Part shown: piece by piece, positions 11,960 to 22,014 of the stretch | Numbering within the stretch: the first letter of the stretch is position 1 | Layout: every line of letters begins with the position of its first letter | Source of the DNA: Chytridium lagenaria | Taxonomy: Eukaryota > Chytridiomycota > Chytridiomycetes > Chytridiales > Chytridiaceae | NCBI GenBank assembly: GCA_025449115.1 | Contig: JAHLKC010000010.1 | Span: 1 to 64,000 of the forward strand | DNA: 64,000 nucleotides | Reading direction: 5' to 3' | Position numbers and translations under genes: made by a program | The notes under the pieces: generated by a model | Databases searched by the model: none | What the model saw: only the letters and a program-made list of their open reading frames with translations | What the model was told of the DNA's origin: nothing

Positions 11960-14015
11960 CTATCCAAGGTACGGCGGGGGCGGCATATCAACGGTATCCC
12001 TTTTCCCCGACCCCACACCAGCTCCTCCATTCCAGCCAGCCTTTTCACCTTCGGGTTTCTTCATGACTTCAGGAACGGGGGAAGCAGAGATCATGGCTCG
12101 CTTAGAGTCATCAGGAGCATAGGAAGGAGAGGAGGTTGCGGACCACATGGAAGAGTTGGGTTGATGCATGGCGCTCTTTTCATTGTAAGGGGTTGCGGTG
12201 TGGGGTACAGCGGTTGGGTAACTCGGAGTGGATTGAGGACTCGCGTTGGCGAACATGTTGTTAGCGCCGTGTCCGTTATGCCTGGCATAAGTGTTGTTTG
12301 CAGCATACACGTCCATGTTTCCGTTGTTGCTTCCTGCGTGGCTGTTGGTCCTCGCCATACTGGTGTTATTTCCCGAGTACGTGTTGCTCCTAGCGCCACT
12401 GCTATGACTGGAAGAAGAAGAAGACGACGAGTTGCTTCTTGCAACTTGGTGGTTATTGTTGACGAATCCTCCATGATCTCCGCCAAATCCTGCGGTCGTG
12501 TTCATTTGGATTCCAGAATAGTTTATACCGGCAAGACCATTGTTGATCCCGTTACTGTTTCCCGGATTCGAATTGACAGCAGGGTAAGCGGTGTTGCCCG
12601 ACTGTTTCTCTCCACCGTAATGTCCACTCCTGGGGTCCGCAGCAAGCGACGCTTGGGAATGCGGCAAATTACTAAAGCCGGGTTGACCAGCTTGACCGGG
12701 ACCAGGGTGCGAGTAGTAACCAGGGAGAGCGGTTTTCATATCAGCGGATGCCGTACGGTGCTTACGACGACGCGTGAAGAAGATGAGGGCGGCGGCGCCG
12801 AGAACGGCGCAGATACCACCAATGGAGCCGGCGATGATAGGGGTAGACGGCGTGGAGGTGGAGGTTGGGGATGAGGATGGGAGTGATGGAAGGGAGCCGG
12901 GAGTGGGAGTGGGGTCGAAGCCCGGAAGAACCTCACTAGCTCTGCCGTTGGTACCAATGGTTGTCATTCCTACGATAACGGCCGGGTGGGAGGAGTGTCT
13001 GTCGTAGATAAAAGTGTATTTTTGAGTATAAACAAAGATCTTATTTTTTGTTTTTATTTGCCTACCCTGGAACGGTGGAGGAGCCACCAGCGCTCGTTAC
13101 AATCGTAGTCGGCCTCTGTCGCTTGAGACTGTTCAGAATCTGGGGAAGACGACGTTTCGGCAGGGGGTTGTTGTTGATCCTGCTGCGATGGGTCCGGATT
13201 TTGAGGTTGCTCAGAAGGAGGGACTTCAGGGTCATTTGACGGCGGAGCAGGTGGCGGGTTCGGAGCCGCAGGGTTGGGGGATGGTGGTCGGAGTTCCATT
13301 GATGTTGGCCGATGCGCCGTCTAGAGATGGGTCAAAATTAATAATGTGTCAGAATGCATTCTTCATTGCAAGTGCAGCATGGGCAAGAGAGTAAATATAA
13401 GTGGGGTGAAGCCGCTTGACCCGAAAGGTTGAGGCAAACATAAGACAGGAAAGAAAAAATTGAAAATTGTAGTATAATAAAGTTAAGTTATGTATACTTA
13501 CATTTTACGTATCCAAGTTGTCGAGGATGGCCATTGGTGATAGGGGCGTCAACCAAAACGACGGGGTCACCAAAAAGATAGCAATCAGTGCCCGTAGGAT
13601 AGGCCTCCTTGTTCCAACTAGTAATTCGCAGATGTTGGATACAATTAATTAACGACTGAACAAAGAGTATTGACGAGGTGTGAAAGAAATAAAACAGAGA
13701 GATTTCTGTATAAAAAAGGTCTGCAAGTACTCACCAAAGAAGAACTTTGCACGCTGGCAGAGCATCACAAAGCGAAATACCAGCTGCAAGACTCCTTACA
13801 CCGCAACCACCACTACCTCCGAGGGTGAATGCACATCGGGAGTCGGTGACGAATCCCGACTTGGTCATATCAGCATTGAGTCTATTTTGAAGCAAGACTG
13901 TTGTTTAGAATAGTCGATCGACATTCCATGAAGCGTTGGATACAACAATAGCGGGATGTGACGCTTACCCTCCAACAAACCCATAGCCAGGGACCGGCGT
14001 GCTTGTCAACGACAT
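11960..14015 (-). CDS. Apple/PAN-like single-pass membrane protein, array copy D (best preserved)
   Basis: This is the most complete copy. Exon 1 (ATG at 14015) reads MSLTSTPVPGYGFVGG. Exon 2 (about 13890-13736) gives VTDSRCAFTLGGSGGCGV and GISLCDALPACKVLL. Exon 3 gives WNKEAYPTGTDCYLFGDP and ends LGYVKC. Exon 4 is a Pro/Gln/Glu stalk (NPAAPNPPPAPPSNDPEVPP). The last exon runs without a break from about 13000 to 11960: membrane helix AGSIGGICAVLGAAALIFF (about 12840-12780), then RRRKHR, then an Asn/Ser/Gly-rich tail with SSSSSSSHSSGARSNTYSGN, TPYNEKSAM, DSKRAMISAS and the end KRDTVDMPPPPYLG. The Cys spacing (C-x6-C, then a Cys at the exon 2/3 junction before WNK and another before xLF) resembles apple/PAN folds, but this is a visual match. 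The PPxY end is a canonical WW-domain ligand. Confidence 0.65.
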
Positions 14016-15942
14016 GATCTATGAATGACGGATGATGGACTCGATCGTTAACGAAGAAGGATTTTGCGTAAGACGGTTTCAAGAGAATACGTATATTGTA
14101 AAAAACAATTACTGAAATGATTGACTAATAGCTTTTTTAAAAGACATGAAACGTTTCATAATTTAATAAAATAAAACAAAATTCAGACACATATATAACT
14201 CGATCTCAAGTAATAAGAAAAAAGGGGTAATTACGGATACATTTTATTTAATGGAAAAGAAAAAAAAAGAAAAAAAAAACAAAGAAAAAAAAAGGGCACC
14301 CCCTTACGCCAAAGGCGTTTAGCCAAATGTTGGTGCCTTGGTGGGTGGTGGTACTCTTCATACTATTTTAGTATTTAATTTAATTAGTTTGCATGGAATA
14401 TTAAAATGTTGGCTGTTAAGTTAGGGTGGGAATATGCTAGGCTGGTGACACGCGGGGGTTTTGAGTTTCGGTGGAACGGCCCGGAAGTAAACGTGCGCAA
14501 ATTGTTTGACTTCTTTCTGGAACTTGTGAAATGGACGGTTAAGGGGTTTATTGATTTCAGGTTGCGGGGCATTTATTAGTCTGTTTATTACTTGGTTCAT
14601 AATCATATGGATGCATTTAGGTAGGGACGAAACCGCATATATATATAAATATTTACATGGTTGATGAGATGAAACCGCACAAGTATAAAAGCCGACTGCA
14701 GTCGTCTGTAAGAACTTTCACATTTTGCATTCGTTTATTTTAAATAATTTACCAACAAATCTTCTCTTAAAAGTCAGGCAAGACCGCAGCCTTTTTTAAT
14801 TTATGCGACGCCATTTTAGTAATAATTAATAAAAATTATTTAATACAGTATTATACGACAATAATAATGGCGTAATTGTAACACAATACTTGCCTTTTTT
14901 TTTTTAAAAAAAAACTGTAGCCTAAAGGTAGCCTAGTATAATATTATTAGTGTATTTACAACGTGGATAATTCAATATTCCAGAGGATTTTCTACTGGTA
15001 TTTACTTCATGGAAGTAAAAAAGTAATGAATATATACGCCGCCAATCTCAATTAATAATTTAATACCCAGAAAGGCGGCTTATCCACTACTGTGTCAACT
15101 TTTCTCACACCCCGCCAAACACACCAACAAACACCGCCGTCGGCGTCCACATTCCGCGTTTCCTTCTCTGGTTCCAGTGGTCTACACAAACCCCAGCCCT
15201 TTTAGCATAGTCACGAGCAGATGTGACATGAGTCGAAAGTGCGTTCCATTTTTTCTTTGTTGGAACCAGATGGGTATCATATTTACCTTGAGTCTCGGGG
15301 GCAATGCCGTTTAAGCCAATGGTTGTGAGATTTACTAAGACAAGTATGGGCAGGAGGTTCGTTAGTCTATGGAGACGGCAATGGTGGCGTTTTTGTTTGG
15401 TTTCTTTATTTTATGATGATGGTAGAGGAAAGCAGCGTTGATATTACTTCGTTGTTTTTTCACCAGGAAATCAATTACTGACTTCATTACCCCGTTACCT
15501 CTCTTTCGACAGTGTTTATTCCCGGCCCCTGAACTGTCGACCGCCGTCTTTCCCATTCACATGAGAATCGTATGACTTCTTCCCTCATGTATATAATTTT
15601 CCTTCCACAGTACCTATAATCCTCATCATACCAACCAGCCAGCCCGTTTTCCAGCACTACTCAGCACAGTAGACTTTTTCGATGACAAAGTAAACCTCGT
15701 AAGTAAACCTCGTAAAAGATAAGTTCATTATAGTTATCCAAATATGCAAAGATGGTGTGAGTACGCAAATTTTCGAGGTTGTCAACAGGACAAGCCCTTC
15801 AAATAAATGTCTTGTTGAGGGAACACGTAGAGCAATTTTAATGTCGCTTTATTTAATGCTGATTGCCTTCAGGCTTGACTAAACCATTACTTGCTCTTTT
15901 TAAACAACTTATCTCTGTTGTGTTTATCTTTCAGCTCAGTCA
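14016..15942. other. Gene-free AT-rich spacer with an orphan TATA-like site
   Basis: No protein-like frame is present. A plus-strand TATAAAAGC at 14684-14692 is followed by no recognisable gene. Long A/T runs occur at about 14260-14295 and 14890-14915. Confidence 0.45.
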
Positions 15943-16269
15943 TCACATTGTTCCTTGCGGCCGCCGTCCGCGAGCCTCTTGGTTCAGCCGATCTGCCCGT
16001 TCCCTCGCTTTCTGTGCTGCCTCTCGGCCGACAGCTTCTTTCTGTCTTTCCCTCGCAGCTTCCGGAGAATTCATGGCGGGCACATGCAATGGGTTTCGCC
16101 CTTTGCCTCCAGTAGGTACAACCTTGGTTCGTCTGAATAGAGCGTGCGCTTGAGTCGTGCCGACCATCGGGGCGGGACGCCTTGCCTCGACGTTCACACC
16201 TTCAGAGATGACGGATGCTGCAGCCGCGCTTAGGAAGAAGGCCGTGATGATTGCGAGAACTTTAACCAT
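15943..16269 (-). CDS. Small secreted protein, 108 residues
   Basis: The single-exon frame starts at the ATG at 16269. The first 20 or so residues (MVKVLAIITAFFLSAAAAS) form a clear signal peptide: a Lys near the start, a hydrophobic core and small residues before the likely cut site. The mature part is short, very basic and polar, with ARRPAPMVGTTQAHALFRR and then a helical, Arg/Glu/Ala-rich end (ARERQKEAVGREAAQKARER). It has no Cys. A TATA box lies about 100 bases upstream on the same strand. It sits between array copies D and E but shares no sequence with them. No family is recognised; secreted effector-like or wall-associated roles are only guesses. Confidence 0.6.
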   Translation of the reverse strand: MVKVLAIITAFFLSAAAASVISEGVNVEARRPAPMVGTTQAHALFRRTKVVPTGGKGRNPLHVPAMNSPEAARERQKEAVGREAAQKARERADRLNQEARGRRPQGTM

Positions 16270-16366
16270 GGTTGAGATTAAAAGATTTGTAGATACTGAA
16301 GCCGGTTGTTTAGGAAGATGAGAATGAGGGTTGGAGGATGATGTAGAAAGCGCTGTCTAAAGCACG

Positions 16367-16375
16367 CCTTTTATA
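16367..16375 (-). promoter_or_regulatory. TATA box of the small secreted protein gene
   Basis: On the minus strand the sequence reads TATAAAAGG, about 98 bases upstream of the ATG at 16269. Position and orientation fit a TATA-driven, probably inducible or highly expressed gene. Confidence 0.5.
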
Positions 16376-17101
16376 CAAATCCCGGTGGTGTCTCATTTCG
16401 CGATTATTTTACGGGAGCGGTAAAAGCGCCTATCATGTGCCGATATACCAAAAATCGTCTTCCACTTCATTTTATTTTCGCGACTATTTTGAGTGGGCTA
16501 AGAAGAGAGAGTAAAAAGAGGACCTTATCGTTTGTGTGCTGATGGCTGGCCCTGTATTGATACGCCAAGAATCGACTTTCAGTTTGTTTTGATGTCGCGT
16601 TTGTTTTTCCCAATCCAAAAAAAATTAAAGGGAGAATCGAAAGGCGCAATATACCAAAAACCGTCTTACAGTTTGTTTTGATTTTGATTTCATTAAAAAA
16701 AAAGGTTCCTTCTCCAAAGTCGGTGGGTGACCTTCACTAGAGACGCCACAAATCAAAAACTCTCTACTATTTTGAGCACCTTATCGATGGGGCTTCGGAA
16801 TCGGGGCCCTTTTCTGGAGCTGGCGTCTGAGGACACAGCCAAGGGTTTGCCAGCCTTTTTCACATGATTTCTCAGAGACAGAAAGAGTGGAAAAGCGACC
16901 AAGTTATCTCAACCTGATGGATGCTGAATTGACGGAATTCGTACATCCATAGCTCATCGCTAAGATGGGCCTATGATGGCCAGTGCCCCAGTCGAACCAG
17001 CACGCGTTTTCCGTCACCCATCAAGTGTTGGCGGGTCGATCTTCGCTTTACCCAAGCCATGTGGAGGAAGGAGCGATATTAGGACGTGGCGTGAGTAGAG
17101 A
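16376..17101. other. Gene-free stretch with a repeated short phrase
   Basis: No coding frame is supported. The phrase 'ataccaaaaa(t/c)cgtctt(c/a)ca' occurs at about 16443 and 16651, with a weaker relative (tacgccaagaatcgactttcag) near 16561. This suggests an old degenerate repeat of about 100 bases with no known role. Confidence 0.4.
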
Positions 17102-17335
17102 TTAATCAAGCTCAGAGGCTATCGAGGGACTTTCAGTCTGCGATTGTCTGGATTGGGGAACGGAGCCAGAGGACGATTGATCTTGAGATTGCTGGTCCTG
17201 TTGAGGGAATCGCGGGGAATTGTAAGGACGGTGAGAGAGGTGGATCGCTTGCAGCAGGGGAAGAGGTCGTTCTATCACCAATGATTCTTGTAGCGTGGTT
17301 ATTATGGTAAATAGCAAAACGTTTTTCGGATTCAA
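17102..17335 (-). pseudogene. Orphan stalk exon of the membrane-protein family
   Basis: The frame ends PQQDQQSQDQSSSGSVPQSR, QSQTESPSIASELD, closely matching the stalk of copy D (SQQDQQQPPAETSSSPDSEQSQATEAD). No Cys-rich exon, membrane helix or tail flanks it, so it is a leftover of a sixth copy or a displaced exon. The first 40 or so codons of the frame do not resemble the family and may be intron. Confidence 0.45.
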
Positions 17336-17764
17336 GTACAGTCCGTCACCCGTATATGCTTGGGAAAGTTTTGTTTCATCAAAAAGACATGATTTGTGGT
17401 GAACAGGCAGGGTAACGGAACTCGATGGCGTTCAGGGTTGAAATGAATGAAACACGAAACGTGCCACCCTTAATTATTATTTTTTATTTTTTATTTTAAT
17501 GGCCCAGCACGAGGTGAAGCCATATGAAGTCGTTTGGGTGGGTTTATGGATATGATGTTATTTTTGTGCTTACATACTCTTTACCGCTTTTACTTAGTCG
17601 GTAAAAAGAATATGTACGAAGTAGCGGATTAAAGAAACACTTCAAAAGAAGAAAATGTAACGGCAAGCAGCATGTATTTATTTATTTGTATTTTCTATCA
17701 AAAAACCAATGAATGACACTAATATACATATCATCCTTTAACAATACTCTAAATCACACACCCT

Positions 17765-19638
17765 CTAACCAAGATACGGTGGAGGTGGCATATCCACCGT
17801 ATCCTCTTCCCAGCCCCAACACCTGCCCCGCCATTCCACGTCGCTTTTCCCCCTTCTTACTGTTCACCACAACCATAGCACTCTTCGTGTCATCAAACGT
17901 TGGAGAGAAGATGTGCCTGGGGACTTGAGAGTGCAATCGTAGTTTTCTCGTTGTAAGGGACCGCGATATTAGGGTTCGCTTGGACTCGCGAGTATGGGGC
18001 ATACGTTTCAACGTTATGACTAATATTGACGGCGTTCCCAGCGTAAGCGGTGCTATTGACGGCGTTCCCAGCGTAAGCGGTGCTACTTCCCGCGTATGTA
18101 TTCCTTTCATTGCTGCCTTCGCTCATGTTACCATATCCAACCGCAGTGAACTTGCTGCTCCCAACATCGCTGTACCCAGTTTTCCCAGCATTAGTGGTTG
18201 GCGGAAACTCTGTCTTGGAGAGGTTCGCGGCGTTACCTGCAAGTTTCTCGGTCATGGCCATGTGTCCGTTCTGTCGTCCAAGACTTGCTGCTGCTCTTCG
18301 TGGTGGTGGGACAAGCGTGGCGGAGGGGAATATCGCCTGTGAAGATTGATTTTGCTTGAACAGGTGTGTTGATAGAGTTTGCAGATGGGCCGGGTGGGCC
18401 GGGTTGAAGTTGGGAGGATGGAGTGGAGGACGATGGTTGGGATGGAGGGTAGGAAATGGGTTTTGCTGGCTGCAGATGAAGATCGTTTTCCGTCGACGCG
18501 CAAAGAAGAGAGGGCGGCAGCCCCGAGTAGTGCGCATATACCACCGATGGAGCCCGCGATGATGGGAGTGGATGGTGGGGAGGAAGAGGAGGTTTGGGGT
18601 CGGGAGGGAAGGGCAGAGGAGATTCAGGGACAGGTGTTGGGTTGGGTAAGTCGGGATAATTCGGTGGCAATGCCGTTTGTACCGATGGTTGTGAAGGCGG
18701 CAATGAAACCGGGACGGGTAGTGGGACTAGTGAAGTAAACAGTTAGGTGAACGTTTTTTTTTAGCGTTCCTGCAATCAAGGTACGCTATCAAATATTTAC
18801 CCAAAAAGTCCAGAGCTGGTGTTGGAACGTCTGAAACCAGGGATTCGTCAGATTGCGGGACAGACGAGGATTCTGCGGGCGGCTGTTGGTCTGATGGCGT
18901 TTGGGTTAGGATTTTGAGGATCCGGGTTGTCTGGAGGATTGTCTGGTGGTGAACTTGAGCTTGGGGGAGGGGGCGGAGGAGGAGGAGGAGGAGGGGGCGG
19001 AGGGGAGGCGGGGGATTGGGGGTCTGGAACGACGGTTGGAGTTCCACGGACGGTGCGGTCGCTCCGTCTAGGAGACAAAGGGAAGAAAGTTAGATGAGAG
19101 TGAGAAGAAGGAAAATGAGGTAACGTTCTTTAAATGAATCCTCAAGGTGCAATTTATGTTTGAGGCTGGCAATAGTGCGCATACAGCGAGCTTTGAGATA
19201 TACTCACATTTCACCCACCCCAGCTGCTCCCGGTTTCCATTATTCAGCGAGGCCTCTGGCAAAACGGCGGGGTTTCCAAACAGATAGCAAGTTGTTGTCG
19301 AAAAATCAGCTGGTTCCAACTGATGACAGGATGCATGGGAGTTGTTAGAAAGTGATTTCAGCAACGCCGAATAGAGCAGAAAAAGGCGCTTACCAGACGA
19401 TTGCCGTACACTGCGACAGAGAATTACAGATCGTAATGCCTTTTTGTAGACTATTGATGACGCATCCTGGACGACTTCCTCCAGTGGTGGAATCGCATCT
19501 CGAATCTGAGACGATGCCCGATGTCATCATATTACCAATAACGCTGTGATATGGTTAGCTGATTTGAGCATACGATGAAGAGGAATCTCACCCTCCAACA
19601 TAGCCATATCCTGGAATGGATGTGGTTGGGCGGGCCAT
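17765..19638 (-). CDS. Apple/PAN-like single-pass membrane protein, array copy E (several breaks)
   Basis: Exon 1 (ATG at 19638) reads MARPTTSIPGYGYVGG, followed by GTGAG. Exon 2 (about 19542-19395) gives SGIVSDSRCDSTTGGSRPGC and GITICNSLSQCTAIV. Exon 3 gives STTTCYLFGNPAVLPEASL and QLGWVKC but needs one extra base after the WN. Exon 4 holds a long Pro run (about 19010-18960). The membrane segment (PSTPIIAGSIGGICALLGAA, about 18570-18510) is interrupted by a two-base duplication before the RRRK. The tail has tandem STAYAGNAVN units, VPYNEK, DDTKSAMV, and ends in DTVDMPPPPYLG with one base missing near 17806. It has the most breaks of the five, so of all copies it is the likeliest real pseudogene. 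It is the upstream end of the array. Confidence 0.55.
18024..18085. repeat. 30-base tandem duplication in the tail of copy E
   Basis: The unit attgacggcgttcccagcgt plus aagcggtgct occurs twice in direct succession. On the minus strand each unit encodes STAYAGNAVN. Confidence 0.85.
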
Positions 19639-20226
19639 GATGTCGAATGACGGTCTTCACAGAGGAGAGGTTCTGTTGACCACGAAAGAAAGAAAAAAAA
19701 AGGAGAGGTGGAAGAATAGAAAGCTCCTGGGGCAGTTGCCTCAGAAAATCATTCTTGTGGTGAAGGTTTATCAGCTCCAGCCGTTTTGGATTTGTCACGT
19801 CCATGCCTTTTACACAGTGAGCGGCGTGTATATAATGTAATATTATTAATAAATGACTTTGGCCAGACAGTGACACATAATACCATGATGGCACTTGTGG
19901 GGTTTGTGGTGGACTGGTGTGGGCAGGATGGTGGTGGGTCGTCTCCTTAGGTGTCTCTGGTATTAATTCCAGATTGTGGCACGTTTTGTTTGTGGGTAAG
20001 GGCAGTGAACAGTATGAAGGACGTTATTGAAATAATCGTGTGGATGATGCTGACGCTCTCCACTCTCGCGTTAACCTATCGACGAACGACGCCTTAGGAG
20101 ATACTCTATTTTTCTTGTAGGCAGGTCACATTCATAGCAAAAAAACCCTTGTGGTGAGTACGAAAACGATAAACAGGCAGGAATTACAAGTGTTATATAA
20201 AAGTCATTAAAAGTATAAGCCAGCTC
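19639..20226. other. Spacer between the membrane-protein array and the SurE gene
   Basis: No gene is visible. The stretch contains the 5' flank of array copy E and the 3' flank of the minus-strand SurE gene. Confidence 0.5.
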
Positions 20227-21544
20227 TCATAAGCTCGAGCCTCCACCTCCAAACATCCTCGCCTGTTCCCGCGCAAGATCCACCTCAACACCATGAAACC
20301 TCGCATACATAGGCGTAACGCTAACAAGCTTTTGGAACACGGTACTAAAATAAGAAACCTTGTTAACTTTTAACATAAGAAATCCATAACTCACCTACTG
20401 TCCGACCCCTCTACCAACCACTCTCCGCCGGGAAAGGTCGGTCGGAACGTGTACGTCGGTGTTTCCGTCTTCTCATCCCGGGCAAAGAGCGATGCATACC
20501 CGCCTGGCTGAAAGGTGGTGAAGATGATGGGTCTCATGGGAGGTGGGACGAGGGGCACGTTGATGTTGTAAAGTTCAGCGTAAGAAGGTGAATCTTTAGA
20601 GGGCCATTGCGTCCATAAGGTTTGAAGGATGTGAAGTGAAGTGGTGCAGGCGTTAGAAAGGGAGTCGGGGTTGGCGAGGTCTTGGCGAGAGTCGAACGCA
20701 AAGCTTTTTATTGGTTGTAAGGATGGGTGATATAATATGGAGCAGTTCAATTTTACCTAAATGCTACTGCTTTTTTGCCAAGAAGAGACGCTTCTAACGC
20801 GCCGCCGATTGTGCCAGAACTTAATGTTGATCCTGCAGAACTGTTTCTGCCCAGATTAGGACCTGGGAGATGGAGCAACAAACGGTTAGTCAAGATTGCA
20901 GGAAGAGACTTTGGGTCAGCAATGAGAATCAAGGTTCTTGAGCTTCACTCACCAGAAACAATGAGATCCACTTCGTCCATATTCACGATATGATTCAAAG
21001 CTATATTGACACAAGCAGCCGGTGTAGCTATTCAAGATCATTAGAACCCGTGGCGGGCAAGAGAAAAGCAAAGGCTTCTTACAATTGAGTAAAGTGTAAA
21101 ATTCATCATCAGGGATCCGTGAAGCAATCTTTCCAGCGTGCGTATAGGTTCGACCTGTTACGGCGTGATAATAAGTTGGAGACACTGGAGCGCTGGGTGT
21201 GAATCCCTTTCCGATCCATGACTTTTGCGTATCGGGGATGACGACTCTAGGAAGGATAGGAAATCATTATCAGTCAGTAGGTACAGAATAAAGGAGTGGA
21301 GAAGTCCCATGGATGCGTTGATAAGGACGATCCCTAAAGAAGGAATGGATGGGGGATCTCAGCTAAGACCGCCAACATGCATAGTTCTAAAGCAATATTA
21401 CCTGACATTCCAACCCAACGTGTCCTTTAAAGCAGCCAGGAAGGGCATGAGGAATGGAGAGAACGTTCCTGGAGGTCCGTCATCGTTAGTGATGAGGACG
21501 AGACGGGGAGGCGGTCTAGCTGCAGTGGTGGTGGAGACGGACAT
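20227..21544 (-). CDS. SurE-type 5'/3'-nucleotidase
   Basis: SurE proteins are metal-dependent phosphatases that dephosphorylate nucleoside monophosphates. Exon 1 (21544-21402) gives MSVSTTTAARPPPRLVLITN followed by DDGPPGTFSPF, the metal-binding Asn-Asp-Asp-Gly start of the fold, then LAALKDTLGWNVR. Exon 2 (about 21240-21085) gives VVIPDTQKSWIGKGFTPSAP. The next exons give TPAACVNIALNHI, VDLIVSGPNLGRN (second metal/phosphate motif, Ser-Gly-x-Asn), SSGTIGGALEASLLGKKAVA, then INVPLVPP. The last exon ends LAREQARMFGGGGSSL-stop. Introns are 50-120 bases with good GT..AG ends, and I saw no frame break, making this one of the few intact genes here. Fungal SurE domains also occur fused to a tubulin-tyrosine-ligase-like part; none is present here. 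Confidence 0.85.
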
Positions 21545-21845
21545 GCTGGGCTTTTGTATCGGCGATCAAAGTTGGAATAATTCTTCGGTGCAACACGTTG
21601 TTGTTAAAGGCTTAAGGGACGAGTATAGTAGGGTTTGCATAGGCTGCAAAAGTGTAGGTTGTTGGATGGGCGTGTGTGGGTGTGATGTGATGTGGAAGTG
21701 TGGTGCATACGTAGTGGTCAGTCAGTCCATGCAGTACGAGATGGGGCCCATATGACTTGCGGACGGACGCATGCAAGATCCTCTCACAATTTAATCTTTG
21801 GGATATGCCTTCTTTCTTCACAACTCACGTATTTTCTCGAATCCA

Positions 21846-21854
21846 CGAGTATAT
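21846..21854 (+). promoter_or_regulatory. TATA-like element before the Pro-rich gene
   Basis: The sequence gtatataat lies about 165 bases upstream of the ATG at 22015 on the same strand. Confidence 0.3.
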
Positions 21855-22014
21855 AATGATGGCCCTCACTCTCGCCACCAAAGCTGGATTGAGCCCAGGC
21901 CCTCAGAGGCCCCTTGAACATTGTGTTTGGCTAAGGTTTGTAACCCACCTTGTGTCTCGCACATCAATAAATTTAAGTGGATTTGGGTGGATTCGAGCGA
22001 GACTTTGACTCGAA

